64,000 nt of DNA from Paragonimus westermani (Eukaryota; Platyhelminthes; Trematoda; Plagiorchiida; Troglotrematidae), in contig QNGE01000964.1 of NCBI GenBank assembly GCA_008508345.1, forward strand, positions 1 through 64,000, given 5' to 3'. The position numbers and the translations under genes are program-made. Positions 13,250-26,399 of the stretch are shown here, in pieces; position 1 is the first letter of the stretch, and each line of letters opens with the position of its first letter. The notes below the pieces were generated by a model, which was not told the origin of the DNA, made no database searches, and was given only the letters and a program-made list of their open reading frames with translations.

Positions 13250-15230
13250 ACCGGGTAGTCATGTCACCACGACCCATGGTGCTTACAATTATTTTGTGCG
13301 CTTCGGTTCACGGTCTCGTAACCGTCGCCCACTGCAGATATGCAAGCCCTTCTGGATCTTATTCCTTAAAACCGTCCGGTTCAGAGCTAATTCCTCTGAA
13401 AATGGAAACTTGGTACTACGAAGCGAAAGACTTCATTGAATAACCTCCTGACAACACGGCTCCTGGCCACCAGGACTTTGCCTGCCTTCGGTTTTTCTTA
13501 CAACAGCTGCTGAGGAATCTGTTCATCGTTATCCTGCGGCCGTATGTTGGACAACTCGACTGGCTGAGCATCTGCATGGCTTCATTCCCGCCGGTTTCCA
13601 CTTGCTGAAGCATTTCAGTGCTCGGAACCGTCTGTCTACTGAACACTCAGGGTACGTCTTTGACGGTGCAGATGGAAAGTAGCCAAGATAACGCCCATTC
13701 TGTCGATACGTAATTTTCGTTTTCATACAACAACGTAGAAAGTACCATTGGGCAGTAGACAGGGAGCTTAGTCTTCATCTTTACACTGTGGTTCTACCAG
13801 ACGCGTCTTTCAAGACTCTGGAAAAGAGTACTAGCCTTCGCCATCCGAGCTCGGAGGTATCTTCCGATGAATTGCTACTCTAGTAGCAGAAGTCTGTGGC
13901 TATCCACATTGTATCCATTAGCGCGAATTCCAGGTGTGGGTACAGCACATCCGCTCGGAAAAGGCTAGCAGGATGAAAACGTTCTACATGTGTTGATTTC
14001 TAAATAAACTTTTGATGCCTCAGTCGTGAAAGCCGTGGCCAATCATGGGAGTTCTTGCCTTCTGTGTGAGAACAACGCATTGCTACCTGTAAAAGACAGC
14101 ATGCACATATCCAATGTTGGAGCCGACTTGGGGCGCTGAGACTTCGAATATTCAGCAATGGGCCATCAGTGTGGTGTTTATTTTCCACACTCTCTCCAGA
14201 GTTTGGAATAGCAACTGTCAGTATTCGCCTTGATAGAAGTACAGTTCAGCAGGCTACCAAATTGCTTGCGCCTGGCTTTCATGATGTCCTTCGGTTGGGT
14301 GCGCTAAGGGCAGTCGCCGCTAATCAATACTTTAGTAAACTGGACGGATAGGCCAAAAGTCGCTCTCAGCTACTCGGGGAGCCCCCTGTATTGTCGGCGG
14401 TTGATGTGGACCTGCATTAACTCTGTTTCTTGTCGCTCCTTTTTTTCTGTGGAGCGGTTCGGCAGGTTTTTGCTTGACAGTTCCGAACGCGACTCCTTTG
14501 GCTTCATTATCCGACTCAGTTGTGTTGTTGAACCTGTGCGGGCGTTTTCAGCACTGGATACCTGTTTTCTCGATGGCTTCTACCGTGACTTGGTCTTTGA
14601 GGTGTTGCCATATACTTCCAGGAGTAGTAGATACAGGAATGTCTTTTAGAGGAGCAGTAACTGCACATTGAACCACCGTCCTCACTTCTGAATTCCCCAG
14701 TTCTTGAACACCCAGTTTCTGCCACTGTCCAGAAGATCTGCAGTAAACGATTGGAACCAAGAATAAACAGTTGATTCTTATCAGTCTGTGCTCATGGAGC
14801 CTTGTGTATCACTGATATGATATGCATTTCGCGATTGTTGTACGACCACGTTATCAAGCAAGTGGTAATGACCACTTCGTGGATGGTTTCTTGCCGTGAT
14901 GTCGCTTCCATTCAGCTGGAGTCCTTCGATTGTTGTAGCCAACTCGTAAGCAGCACATAGACGGAGCAATTGATTACTATTCCCATTGACTGAACAAATG
15001 TCGTAAGTTTCAATGACTCCCGGCTAAGATGTTGAGTCACACCCGACTCGCGCGTTGAAGCCATCCAAAACAAACAGTGGATAACTCCTTGATGTTGAGC
15101 GAATTTTGACGACCAACTGATCTTAGAACTGGTCCTCCGTCTCATCAGTGTGTCACATGGATGGACAGCAAACACCAGGGAACATGACAGACACCTCGAC
15201 TGGTTTGCGGGTCCACGAACGTGATTCCGG
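13250..15230 (-). mobile_element. RTE/CR1-type LINE relic with rearranged middle
   Basis: Minus-strand translation reads first through the end of an APE endonuclease: PDETEDQF-like sequence near 15140, LFVLDGFNARVG near 15060, the run ARNHPRSGHYHLLDNVVV near 14890-14840. A linker (VKQKPAEPLHRKKGATRN) follows near 14480. The first half of the RT is then absent. Reading resumes with TDGPLLNIRSLSAPSRL near 14170, the C-terminal region KMKTKLPVYCPMVLSTLLYE near 13760, VPSTEMLQQVETGGNEAMQM near 13620, and EELALNRTVLRN near 13400. The plus-strand frames over this region are antisense. The same LINE family recurs at 26.4-28.2 kb. The 5' limit is uncertain. Confidence 0.75.
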
Positions 15231-15399
15231 GGCTAATGCCGTGCGGATCGCCTATTGTCAAAGATACGGTCGGCGACTGTGAAACAGGTACCATCTGCCG
15301 GTTAAACGTTTGGGTAGAGGGTTTACCGAACACCCGCCTCTAAGAGCTTACCTTGGTCTGCAGGCCCTGGTTCGCTCGAGGCCACGAAGTCACTGCCGC

Positions 15400-17150
15400 A
15401 GCGTCTCACTTCCATGACGATCAGTGCAGTAGGTGTTTCGGCCACCCGGTGTTGTATCGAACCAGCAGAGCGCGTGCATTGCACACCCCCGACAAACACT
15501 GCTACGTCCTTCCGCCTGACTTTAGCTGTATGTCGTGTTGCTGGGATTTGTCTGAGCGATGTCTGCTCTATGATCTATATTGGAGAGGTCATTGGGGAGG
15601 GCCTGTCAGTGGAGTATTTCCGTCTAACCATTCTGCAGGATATAGCAGATACGGCACTTCGGCTTGTTCCGCGCGACAGCTGGTGCAGCATCTCATTTGC
15701 TTTTTGTTGTGTTGTCATTGTTTACTTTGGCTTGCTACACTCTCAGGACGCCCAGGCTGGTTGGTTGACGACTTCATCGAGGATTTATCCGTCGTACTTT
15801 CAACTTCCAACACACGTTGGGGCATTTGTATTTTTTTACTTGGTCAACGGTAGTGGTATTTATGAGCCAAAAAGTTTTCGACTTCATGTCTTTGACATAT
15901 TCGTCAGAGTTGTCTGCATTACAGAGGAGTTTAAGTGGAGTACGCCATTGGTTGCTCACCGCAAGTGCAAAACGCACAGCTGTGGGCGTTTATTTCGAGC
16001 GTTCTCCACTTCAGCATGATGACAGATATTCTGAAAGGAGCGTTTGGGGTTTCGAGGATATTGGAGTGGAGTTCTTATCAAGTAATAAACTGCCCCCGAT
16101 TGTGAACGATATTGACGTATCTATTTCTACAAGCCGTGATGAAACTGCTGACAAATTCAGCTGTTGTTCTTGACATGTGAAACCCCTGACTATGGGGTTC
16201 CTAATCGTGGGTTTTTCGATTGAAATTAACGACAATTGCTGTGTTCGCAGCCAAGACGATCGGACAGTCTGAACGCCGTTCACATTAGGTTGAGGTTGAG
16301 TGTTTCGATACGAATGATCGGTCACGTCGAGTGTAAGGTCACGGGCGTTGTGGTTAAGGCGGTAGTCTCAAACACAGTAGACATTCTCGCTCAGATAAGG
16401 ATATGCACTACTGATGCGCTCTAATACGAAGGAACCTTGAGTCTTGTGAAGAAGGCCAGTCGAAATACTCATCTGAATGCGAACGCTGCGATCGGTCGGG
16501 GGTATTGTTCAGTTTGAACTAACCTAAAACCCCCTAATTAGATCTAATATATTTTTTCACGCAGAAGGTGTATAGTGTTATTACGAGATAGAAGTGACTC
16601 CGGTCCTGTGTTGTTCTTTGTAAGCATGCCTCGTGGGAATGCTGCTCAGTTCAACCACCGGAGTGACGTTTTCTCGTCAAACAGTAATAGTGCTGGCGAG
16701 GTGTCTGTGAGGGTGCTGATGGCACATAATACGTCTGCTAATCTTTGTCATTTATGCCGTCTTGGTGACGTCCGACTGGTGATTAAAATGGGGCTTTTCA
16801 GTGCGTCTATGTATTCAGTCTTGCCCTACAGATCAGAGGCGTGACCCATTCATCTGGATGATGCGTGTAAACCCTTGGTATTTGGCCACCGTTGTTTCTG
16901 TCGGTTAATCCGAGCCAGATGGCCTGATTGTGTGGCCGGCAAGTGTCTGGTAAAAATCTGCAAGTTTCCCACCGATTACACGAGTGATGGAAATGTACAG
17001 TTCATGTTAGCTGAGTTGAATTCCGCACGCGGCAGGTGGGTCATATGTATCGCGCAGCGTTCATTACGGTTATCAGCATTTGGAAGAAATCACAAGTTGG
17101 CTGGGTATTGTGACTCTCGGTCGCCCCGTCATCATGGATTATTATGTACA
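15400..17150 (+). mobile_element. Second-type LINE relic (RT and C-terminal region)
   Basis: Plus-strand frames, read with frameshifts, follow a LINE RT. NFQHTLGHLYFFTWSTVVVF (near 15800-15860) stands where the family has the strand leading to the first catalytic Asp. GFEDIGVEFLSSNKLPPIVN (near 16050-16110) covers the stretch before the YADD box; the box itself has decayed to IVNDID. Further on, AHNTSANLCHLCRLGDVRLV and SASMYSVLPYRSEA (near 16720-16840) and FGHRCFCRLIRARWPDCVAG (near 16880-16940) match the post-RT region typical of this LINE type. ARGRWVICIAQRSLRLSAFG (near 17030-17085) matches its end. The open frames of 118-201 codons inside it are chance-open pieces of this relic. It starts within about 200 bp of the minus-strand LINE to its left, head to head. 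Confidence 0.65.
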
Positions 17151-17299
17151 TTTTCATCGCTTTGAAGAATTCGCAGTCCATATTCTCGATTGGAAACGCT
17201 CTCAAAAATGCTAGTGTGTTGTATTCAGCGGTGATCCTTTATCTGCAAGGTTTTTAATTCCCCTGTGTGGGCTTCCCTTCTTTTTGATCAGCATCTCTT

Positions 17300-18000
17300 C
17301 TGACGCATTTGTACATATTTTCCTGTCACTCCATCGAATTTTTCCAGGCTAAGCGGCATCCCGACGCATTGCATCCATGGATATTGCCTCAAATTAGATG
17401 TGTATACACGCTCAGGCGAACGACCACATTGCCCATTTGATTATTCTCCTTGATGTGAGCTAACTGTGTTTATAAACCACGGTCATACCGCATTTTCACT
17501 GACATCTCTGCCACGAACAGACCATGATTGCGAACCATAGGACAGAATGGATCTCACGCAAGTAGACTTTTTTCTAGTAGAGTCTGTCTCACACCACTGA
17601 CAACAAAGTTGGGCAGGAACAACGCGTTCTTTCACTACTGCTGGTTATGTCACCGGGAATATCGCACAGTGTCTTTCCAAACAGGGACAATAGTCCATCC
17701 ACAATAAAGAATAGGACAGACAGGCATCAGACGTTGGATTGCACCTTGACGGTGCGAATCTCATCCCGTGAAAGCTTGGTCGTTCACTCAGCATAATCTG
17801 CATGCCGTTGACAGTTGGGCTTGACGGAAAGGTGGCCATCTTGGGGGTTGTCGTCTATGGCAGTCTTTTTAGGTGTAGAGAGTGATCAGGCACTCAAGTT
17901 AACACTACTCGAAGTGCTGAACCGAGAAGGTTGTTGTCCATAGGTTCATCAATTGCTGGAGAGGTCCCACTATCGACACCGAAAACAAAGACATCGCGCT
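17300..18000 (-). mobile_element. LINE relic, C-terminal half, minus strand
   Basis: Minus-strand sequence reads GMRFAPSRCN near 17770, then FIVDGLLSLFGKTLCDIPGD near 17680, CVRSILSYGSQSWSVRGRDV near 17560 and SNGQCGRSPERVYT-like text near 17420. This is the same post-RT order as in the plus-strand LINE immediately to the left: thumb-like region, then the SVRSVLLYGSETW-type block, then the FDHRCLRSIARI-type block. The two are tail to tail. Stops and frameshifts occur every few dozen codons, so it is old and non-functional. The frame at 18000-18212 may belong to it, but I cannot tell. Confidence 0.55.
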
Positions 18001-18214
18001 TAGTTAATGTGTTGTTGTGGACGCATTAGGTTAAGGTTTACGATGAATGGCACGCCGAAGTAGCGATTCACGGAGTGATTGGGCTCTGAGAAGGAATTAC
18101 CTTGACCTGAACTTGACTGAAACAAACCAGACTCAGAGATATAGGTATCAGGAGTGTGCAACACAGTGCGTATGTCAAGAATTCTACTTATTATAATCAC
18201 GACATCATGCAATC

Positions 18215-21200
18215 GGTTGGCGCGTATTTTCTACATCTTTTACCTTACAAGCTTTTTACTGCCGTGCAACTTGAGGCCACCTGTTGGAGGACTGGGAACT
18301 CTTACAGAAGGAATAGTTGAGGTGACCTGCATTCGAAATCGCAAACCTGCGACTGATAGCCAAACGTCGTTACCATGGAAAGCAATAATGCCGATGGTTC
18401 AATATTGTTAGCACATACAGGATTGAGTGGCGCCTCTCAAACAGTGACTGTGCTCGTTAGCATTACTGTGTGATATGAAATTTTTGAGACCGAAATCCTA
18501 TAAAGGTTCGCACTTATTCATGAATAATCATGATGACTGCTAACGACTAGTTGGTTGTTTTGTTGATTTAATAAGAAACGTGTCCAGAGTTGATGGCAAC
18601 TATCACAACCGGTTGGACTATTCACCTTTTAACTATCCTGGGGGAGCAGAATTTATTGGATATTTTGTTACGACAACAACAATTTCACAGGATTATCGTG
18701 ACGTTCACAGCACAATTGACACAATTAAACATGAATGATTTACCATATCTGAATAACGTACATTTGTTGGGTAGTCGTCTTGAGAGGTGGCAGACTTGCT
18801 GCCCGTTAACTCCATTAGATAGCCCCATGATACACACATTCCTCAATTAAGTTGAAATCTCCTACTTCATTTAACCCGGTAAGCAATATCGTGGACCTTC
18901 AAGATGTAATCGAAGGCATGGCCGACTTAATGCTTTCTTTAAACAATCTATTCGACCACGAAAGCTACCATCAAATGTCAGTGGGGTTTAGTATTAGATT
19001 GCAATAACTGGGTTAACCAAAGTGTACTCAAAAGAACCTGGTTGTTATACAGCGGCCTAGATGAGAAATACCTTCAGGAACACTGGAAATCAGGGACTTT
19101 AGAATACGTCATTTCAATAATGGGACGGTATATCCGAGATAATGAAGTGTGCAAGAGTCCGTTCTGTTGTATTCGTCAGCTGTTATGTTCGTTTGCAATA
19201 AAGTTGGTTCTGAACAGCGTTTCTGCGACGAAGATTAAAAATCTTGAGGCGAAATAATGTACTGGGATATATTTTTTCATGGCGATATTTTCCGCCCAAC
19301 AGCTTTACCCTTTAGGAAGCTAAGATGAATTTTCGGTTAAATCAATTTATAAACTTACCAACTGGGAAGAATTGTTTCTGTCATGAAGTGCTGTATAACT
19401 GAATGACATTTATCATAGCTGCCCTGTGTGAATAGAATTTGAACGGCAAAAGCGCGTCCAGCTAAAAACGGTCGTAAAAACAGATACAATAAGCCACTAT
19501 GAACAAGCAATATGTACAATCGTCTATTAAGCTATAGCATCAATGGAAATCCACGGGTCAAGACCCCGTAAGTCTCACGCACATCGAGACGCGAAGTTTT
19601 CATGTTTCAACTCCTCGCCAATTGAGGGACAACCAATTCAATGTTTCCGAGTTACTGGCTACCGTTGCTTCTAATAATAATAACCTTAACAAACTTCAGG
19701 GGCAAGTTGGTTAGCAACCATAATCAGTTTTATTAAAAGCAAATATTGGTTAGTTTTCGAAGTTCAATTAAACGAGGGTACTGAATTTGTGCAGAGGTCT
19801 GGCTGAACGAGAAACAACGGAGGGAGAACAAGATCGACGGTTAGCACGAAATGTCCGTACAAAGATCTGGTTGTCAATGTACGCATTACTCCGGGAAACC
19901 TCGATTTATGGCGGTGAGACAGTTTCGATAACACAATTCTTACACGTTTGAAGGTGTTACGAAGCCATAAAATCAAGTTATTGCCTGAACGAACTACAAT
20001 ATGGTGGATAGCTTAGGAATCCAGCAAGACTATGAAATCCGTTGTGTTCAGTTCTTCTCAAACTCATTCCAACCGGCAGAGCATGAGTCAGCACGCGGTT
20101 CTTATGTCGAGGAAAAACTGTAAAATAGATCAAACCCGCCATCTCTTCATTAGGTCATTGTGCTGTAATATGCCTGTTAGAACTGCGAACAAGGGTCCAC
20201 CAATAGCCGTTTATCAAGAACGAGTAACATTATTACCATAGCAAGAAACAGTATGGAACATTACGTCACGGTTCGGTCACTTGGTTTGTCCGCAATTGAG
20301 GCATCTTCAGAGACTGCGCAAGCCGACGATTCTGCAACAAAACGGAGGAAGGCAATGATTAACCGCGGTTTTGAAAACTTGCGACGTGTTTTCTCAGTTT
20401 CGGTTTCTCTTTACAGCATACACATCAGATATTCCTCTCGAGTAGTATATGATAGACTGGACGTCGGAGAGGCAACTACAGTGTGTAAGAACGTGACAAC
20501 TCAAACTCGAACAAAGGTGATTCTCACACTGGTTGGGAGTGGAAAAAGATGAGATTTGTCATATTGCGAGGAGGAGTATTTGCTGGGTACATAATTACAA
20601 ACCAAATGTTTGCTACTTTTAACAGCGCTGAACCTGCCAATGTTGTTCAACGAGTAGCCAAGACTCTCACGTCCGATTACTATGTTACGACTCAACCGCC
20701 GTGCGTTTCCTTCAAATTGTCAATGACCTCACTGAACAGCACGCGGTGTTGCAGACACTTCATTAACCATACAGAGTACACGGCCCAACTGACATGGAAT
20801 ATATTTCCATTATCTCTACTACCGACCGCTAACTGACACATTTATCAACTTACGCGGTCTGTTGGTTGCTCACTCAAACAGCCTAGTTGACACGGGCCAG
20901 TTGATAGAGACACAGGCGAGGTTGGATGCGTCTGCCGAATGAATGGACCAAGCCTCTGACTGAAGAGTACAACTGACTGTACACATCACTTGTAAAACCC
21001 GCCATTAAATAGAGAATCGGGCATCTTCATGGTGTCATAGGTGAAGAGTATCAAGCGTGATAGGTGTTTTGGCTACCCTTATGGACGCTTCATAATCAGC
21101 ATTAAAAGTTGATCAGATTCTACTGCTTAGTTAGTGAAGAAAGTAGGGTAGGACGTTTGCTGATTGCATATCTGACTAGACTGAGAGCACGAATTGATGC

Positions 21201-24200
21201 GGACTTGTTAGGTGACAAAAACGAACGGTGATGTGACTGAGTCTTGGAGAACACCAGAGCCAGCGATCAGGTGACTTAGGTAGATTTGCTATTATCGGTT
21301 AAGTAGTCGTATTGTTTCATAAAAGGTAGCTCTGTCTGTGAATGGTTATAGTGCGTACACGCGGGAATTAAAGAACAGGTCTCAACATCTGGAAGACCAG
21401 GGACCAGAAGCGACTATTGTAACAGTGTCCGCAATATGAGGGACGTGCCACCAGGGTGAATGATAATGTGCTACTGTTCGGTGTGTGGGGATACACACAA
21501 ACCATGCAAGTGAGTATGCGCGTTCGTTATTCTATATTCAGACATAAACTGTACAGCATTTCGTGCACATCTGTAGGCCAAGTGTTTTTTTGAGGTCACA
21601 ACAATATAACTGCTTGACATGTAAGCTTCTTAACAATTATTTTCGCAGAGTGCCAAGAAAATAATCTTTTCCAAAGGGTCTCTAGCCATTCGGAAACGAT
21701 ATATGGCTGGCTGATTTTACTAGTCAATTTAACTGCATGATTGTTATGAGCGTATCGCTGATTTGGCCGCAACCACAAAACTGGTAACTGTTCCTATTCA
21801 GTCAGTCTCCAGCAGTGAAGTATTTCAGTCTAGATATCCGCCTGCTCATCCCAGAATCAATTATTCACATGTGAACTCTAAGACCTCCTGACATTGTTTA
21901 GGAAGAGTAGATCCACAGGTTGATGACCCGAGTTGTACAGTATTTTGAATTTAAGAAATACGCCTCTTCTGAGGTGCCTGTGGTTCACTGAGAATTGACC
22001 TCATGCAGCCAGTATCATTGGATAAAGGGCTTTTCTAAGCTCCATAACCCCTTCAGTTGCCCGTCCCTAGACATTCCCAATAAGCGCCAAGTCTGTCTTT
22101 AGATACCTGCGACAGGTCTGCACGTTTTTTCCTTGGTGTGGGCAAACTACGGACACGAACATGGTGTTGGAGACTCCAAGGCGAATGGTTCCACAATTAT
22201 GATTGTGTTTTTGGCCATGCCCGCATAACCTATGGGCAGATTTAACTCATCTGTTTCTAGGGTTCATAGACCTTGCTGATATACCTATTGGAGTAACTTA
22301 GGATCGTTAAGATAACAGTCAGCACAATTTTTGTGGCGAATGCGCATATCGTTGTATTTATTGACGTTGAACGATCAGTTAATTTGTATGAACTAGTTTA
22401 AACTTTTCAAGTTCTTCACAGGGGTTTTTTAAAGTTCCAGCACACTTCATGATTGTGTCGTCGGCTTACTGAAGCATCGGCCACTTGGCAATTGTGGGTA
22501 GTTCACGGAGGGGAATAATCAAAATATGGAGCCGGATCCTTGTGGAACTTCTCTGATGACTCACCGCACTCTAGTAGAACAAATGAGAAATCCTACATAC
22601 AGCTCTATGATAAGTCTCATCAGGTTTTTGCACTTACGTGAGATATGTGCGAATTGTTTGCACAGATCAAAACGAGTGCACCAGGTCACTGAAAACTGTA
22701 GGCGTGGGTTGATCACAACCCACTGGAAGAGAGTTTGATTACCAAAAGTGCCTGTTGTATGCGATCGTTGGTGTCAAATGGTCCACGTTTGTTCGAGTTC
22801 CACATGGCTTATAAACAATAGGTCAGTTGGATTGGGACTTTTGTAAGCAATATTTTTGCACGCACAAACGTATATTGTACAGCCTAATGCCTGTTGTTCA
22901 TAATACAGGTATACTGATAGCTCTGGACTAGGCTTGACGGTTCTTGAAATAGATTCGAGGCACGTTATCCGGCTTTATTCGCTGGCCAGTGTCAATCAAG
23001 TTGAAAACAATCGCGCTGTAAATGGAATTTTTCGAACTATTGCAAAACCCTCCCCGGAGATATTCATGAGTTATTTCTGATAGACATAACGCGGTTCTTC
23101 CAACTTTACAACAAGGCATCGGATGATAAACGAAAAATGATGAAGAAAACCTTAGCAAACTATCCTTCAGTTGCCGCACCGAAACTGGTCAGCTAGTAAA
23201 CACTACGGTGACATGTTGCAGGACAGACACAGTGAAAGGCATTGAAAGTTTAGTAAGCGATAATTTCACTAGTAATCTTACCCTTGCGTTTTAAAAATGG
23301 GCTTTTCCCGATACCTGGATGAGTTCACACTTCATTTTTGGATGCATGCTTCAATCTAGGAATCTCTAGGGGCACTGGTTTTGATGTTATGTGACTCAAA
23401 CATGCTGAATTTTGTTTATTTGGTGTATTCGGTATGTAACTACTTTACATTGTGTGTTGGAGATGGCAAACCATGTTCCGTTTGTAATTCAGAGGAACAT
23501 TGTTGAGAAAGTGCGCGCATTCGCCAGCCTGTTTCTTCCCATGAAATGACCTTTAAACCGATTAATCTGTTCTACGAAGTAGGAGAATTCCCACAGAAGG
23601 TAGTCTGTTGTTATCGTGTTTCAGTGGTGAGCCTAATGTTGAGATGCACCTTCGTCACTTATTAATTACTGAATTGCGGTAAGACGAGTGTGAAAAATAT
23701 GCCAACGGAAGTTGAACACCATTCACAATTGATCGCGACTGTTGCATTCCCACACTCTTCAGTCAGTCCCTTTTGAGGAGGAGCAGTATACTCGAGTTTC
23801 GTTCTTACTAGAGGTCGTCAGTAGTGCACATCCTTGCCACGGCCGAAACTACAACTCCGGCCGCGTGTTTGTGGTCCAACGACATTGACCACCACGTCAT
23901 TGATCTCACGTTGAGTACGACCGATTTAGCATGATTGTACACTCGACTAGTTTCAGTTGTGGATACTGCTCAAGATATCTGGCCGTCCAGATAGGAGACG
24001 GAGTTATTGGTTGTTAACTACAACCGATAATCCAGCGAATAGGAATTCTCATCAAAGTTAGTATTTCTTTTCGAAAGAGACCTGTTGTAAGGTTTATGTG
24101 TGTGCAAAGGGCGCTGTCGGTTGTGTGCAACTTTTACATTATATCTACCAAAATTCTCTATTGCTTTTCAGCACTTTTCTACTAGCTGTCCACATAACTC

Positions 24201-26395
24201 TTCTGTAAAAAATTTCGACAAGTTTGGTAGAAACGGCGACTGTCCAGGGCCTATGTGAGGCGCATGTTCCAGCAGTGAAAGTCAGATGCAGAAAATTCGA
24301 TATTTGTGTCTTCACTCAAAAGGACGATCAAATTAAGAGGCCAGCAATAGGCCAGTGCGTGTCTGAATTACTGGTCGTTTCACACACCAATAAAATAACT
24401 TCCGGTGTACGTGTGACCGGAGGTCATGTTTACGCGTTTTGCATTGTACACTAACAACAATTTGGCTTTCAATGGTCTCCAAAAACACATAAGAACAAAG
24501 TGAATGAAAGGCGAATGGAACAGAGTTTGAGTAAAACAGAATGAAAATACTGTTTTAAAATTACAAGTTCCACGTAAGGGAATGCCGGCAAATTGCACGC
24601 TGACATTTATAAAACTGCACATAATGCTTACTTATTATCACGGTTGAGTTATTTGAAATGATGCACTAACGCCGAATATCTGTGTATAGTCCTGTTTTGT
24701 TTAGGGCATTAGTCCAGGCACATAGTCCTTGCTATCAGACACATGAATGTTAGAAATTATCCTGTAGGGTCTTTCGCCAAGTCGATCTTCTTCAAGGTTT
24801 TGTCGTCACTCTTGATACACACGGTTTCCACTCTTCACAAACCCACACTATCTTGAAATGTTTGTATCCTGTCGTCATATAGATACATCTGACAAACACA
24901 AGCCGTCTCTAATACCCCAAAACGTTTTCTCGAAAACCAAACGACTTTGGTCTCCACGTTATTTGTTTTTGATCACTGTAAATTCCTGTCAGACCGTTAT
25001 CATTTTCACAATCAACTGTCCTTTCCTTATCACCTTTTAAGTGCTGACAAAATCTCGGTTATCTTTTTCTTACCAGGGGATCCGAATAGAAAATTGATGA
25101 CCATTTGAGTGAGGTTTGAATAGGAGCTGATCAGATGCACACTGCTAACGAAAAAATATGATACTAAACTCGTTAACTATCAATCCATGCAGCTAGCGTT
25201 CAATGATCGATAATATGTAATCCTGAAGAGGCAAGTCTTTATCAACCCCGTCATATGTGACAGAACAGGCCAAAATTTGTGACAGGGTAAGACGGTGTAC
25301 ACCTCGCAGGGCAAGTACAAATCATGAAGAAAGGTGGATGAGCGTTTAGTTTTCGGGGAAGCAGCTCCTCATTTTAAACAATAAATCTGTTAATCGGATA
25401 AAGTCACCTTGATGATCCCGTCACTCCGCTCGTGAAGTTATCCAGCAATCATAGTTCCATAGTAATGATGTTCACCGAAGCAACTAAGCAGGTGTCACGC
25501 TCTTGGTTTCTGCTAGCAGAATGCTGACACAATCATTCTGAATATGGTGAAACCGACATTACTTATCCACCCCATTAAGTATCCTTACGACAGGCGTTCA
25601 TTGCCTCACCAAATAAGCTGAACGTACACAACTGTTTGTTTCCTGCGGTCCATCGGTGAAGGTGAATGAAACAGTATCAGTTTGTAATCCGTGTGTTTTC
25701 TTGTCTGTTTCTTTCCTAACAGCTGGTCCACGAGAATTACAATATCTGAGAAAGTTTTGGTATGGTGGCCAGTAACCTTTCGATTTCGATAAAACAACTT
25801 GTTTGCATAACATATTCTTAAGAATAACCTATGCTTAGTTGGATCTGCACCCTGCCTGTAGGAAAAATTTGCTTGAATCATCTAACATTTAGCCAGCTTT
25901 AATGCGCTACGTTTAGTAACCATAGATGATTTCTATTGCCATAGAAGTTTTAACGTCCATGGCATAAATGAAAGTCAGGATGGAGGGATTTCGGCGAAAT
26001 GGATGCTTTGGGTGGAATGGAGATACAAATATGGGGTGTGGTCGCCGTAAGAATTGTAGTTATTGTACTCAGTTAAGTGTGCATTGGTTCGCTGCACGTA
26101 AGTATCATATGTACTTAAAGGGCGATATTCCGGAGTACACGCCATTAACCCGCCGAAAATGTTCGCAGAATCAGGGAAGACGGGTGGGGGAACAAAGGTG
26201 AGCGGATGCAGGTCATCCCCGATCTTGGACGACGCAAGCAGACGTACGATTCCCTTAAGGCGATTTTTGGTCCACCCGTCCAGTCTACCAAAGCATTGTT
26301 TGACGTGGACACCAGCTGTTCGTGCATCCAGCCAGCGGACACCGTGGGGGTTTGACCCAAACATTTTGGTAACCTACTAAACCGTCCTGCTACCA
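18215..26395. other. No recognisable gene; contains one dispersed repeat copy
   Basis: Apart from the repeat at 21327-21670, I recognise nothing here. Open frames are short, lack known motifs and usually start at non-ATG codons. One frame near 20320-20390 contains a run resembling the helix 1 region of a basic helix-loop-helix protein, but the rest of that domain is absent (see findings). Confidence 0.4.
21327..21670 (+). repeat. Dispersed repeat, copy 1
   Basis: About 70% similar by eye to 37293-37625 in the same orientation. Shared landmarks in order: AGTGCGTACAC, GGACAGGTCTCA/GAACAGGTCTCA, CAGAAGCGACT/CAGCAGCGACT, CCAGGGTGAATGA/CCAGGGCGAATGA, and GAGGTCACAACA/GCGGTCACAACA. No coding frame is shared, and no tRNA-like promoter boxes or terminal inverted repeats are visible. 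It is probably a non-autonomous element or an untranslated end of a retroelement; the class is unknown. Confidence 0.6.
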
Positions 26396-26399
26396 TTAA

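Noticed and set aside
15353..16173. Three overlapping plus-strand frames of 118-201 codons, as a possible membrane-protein gene
   Set aside because: Switching between the frames gives a continuous match to a LINE reverse transcriptase, so they are pieces of a decayed RT.
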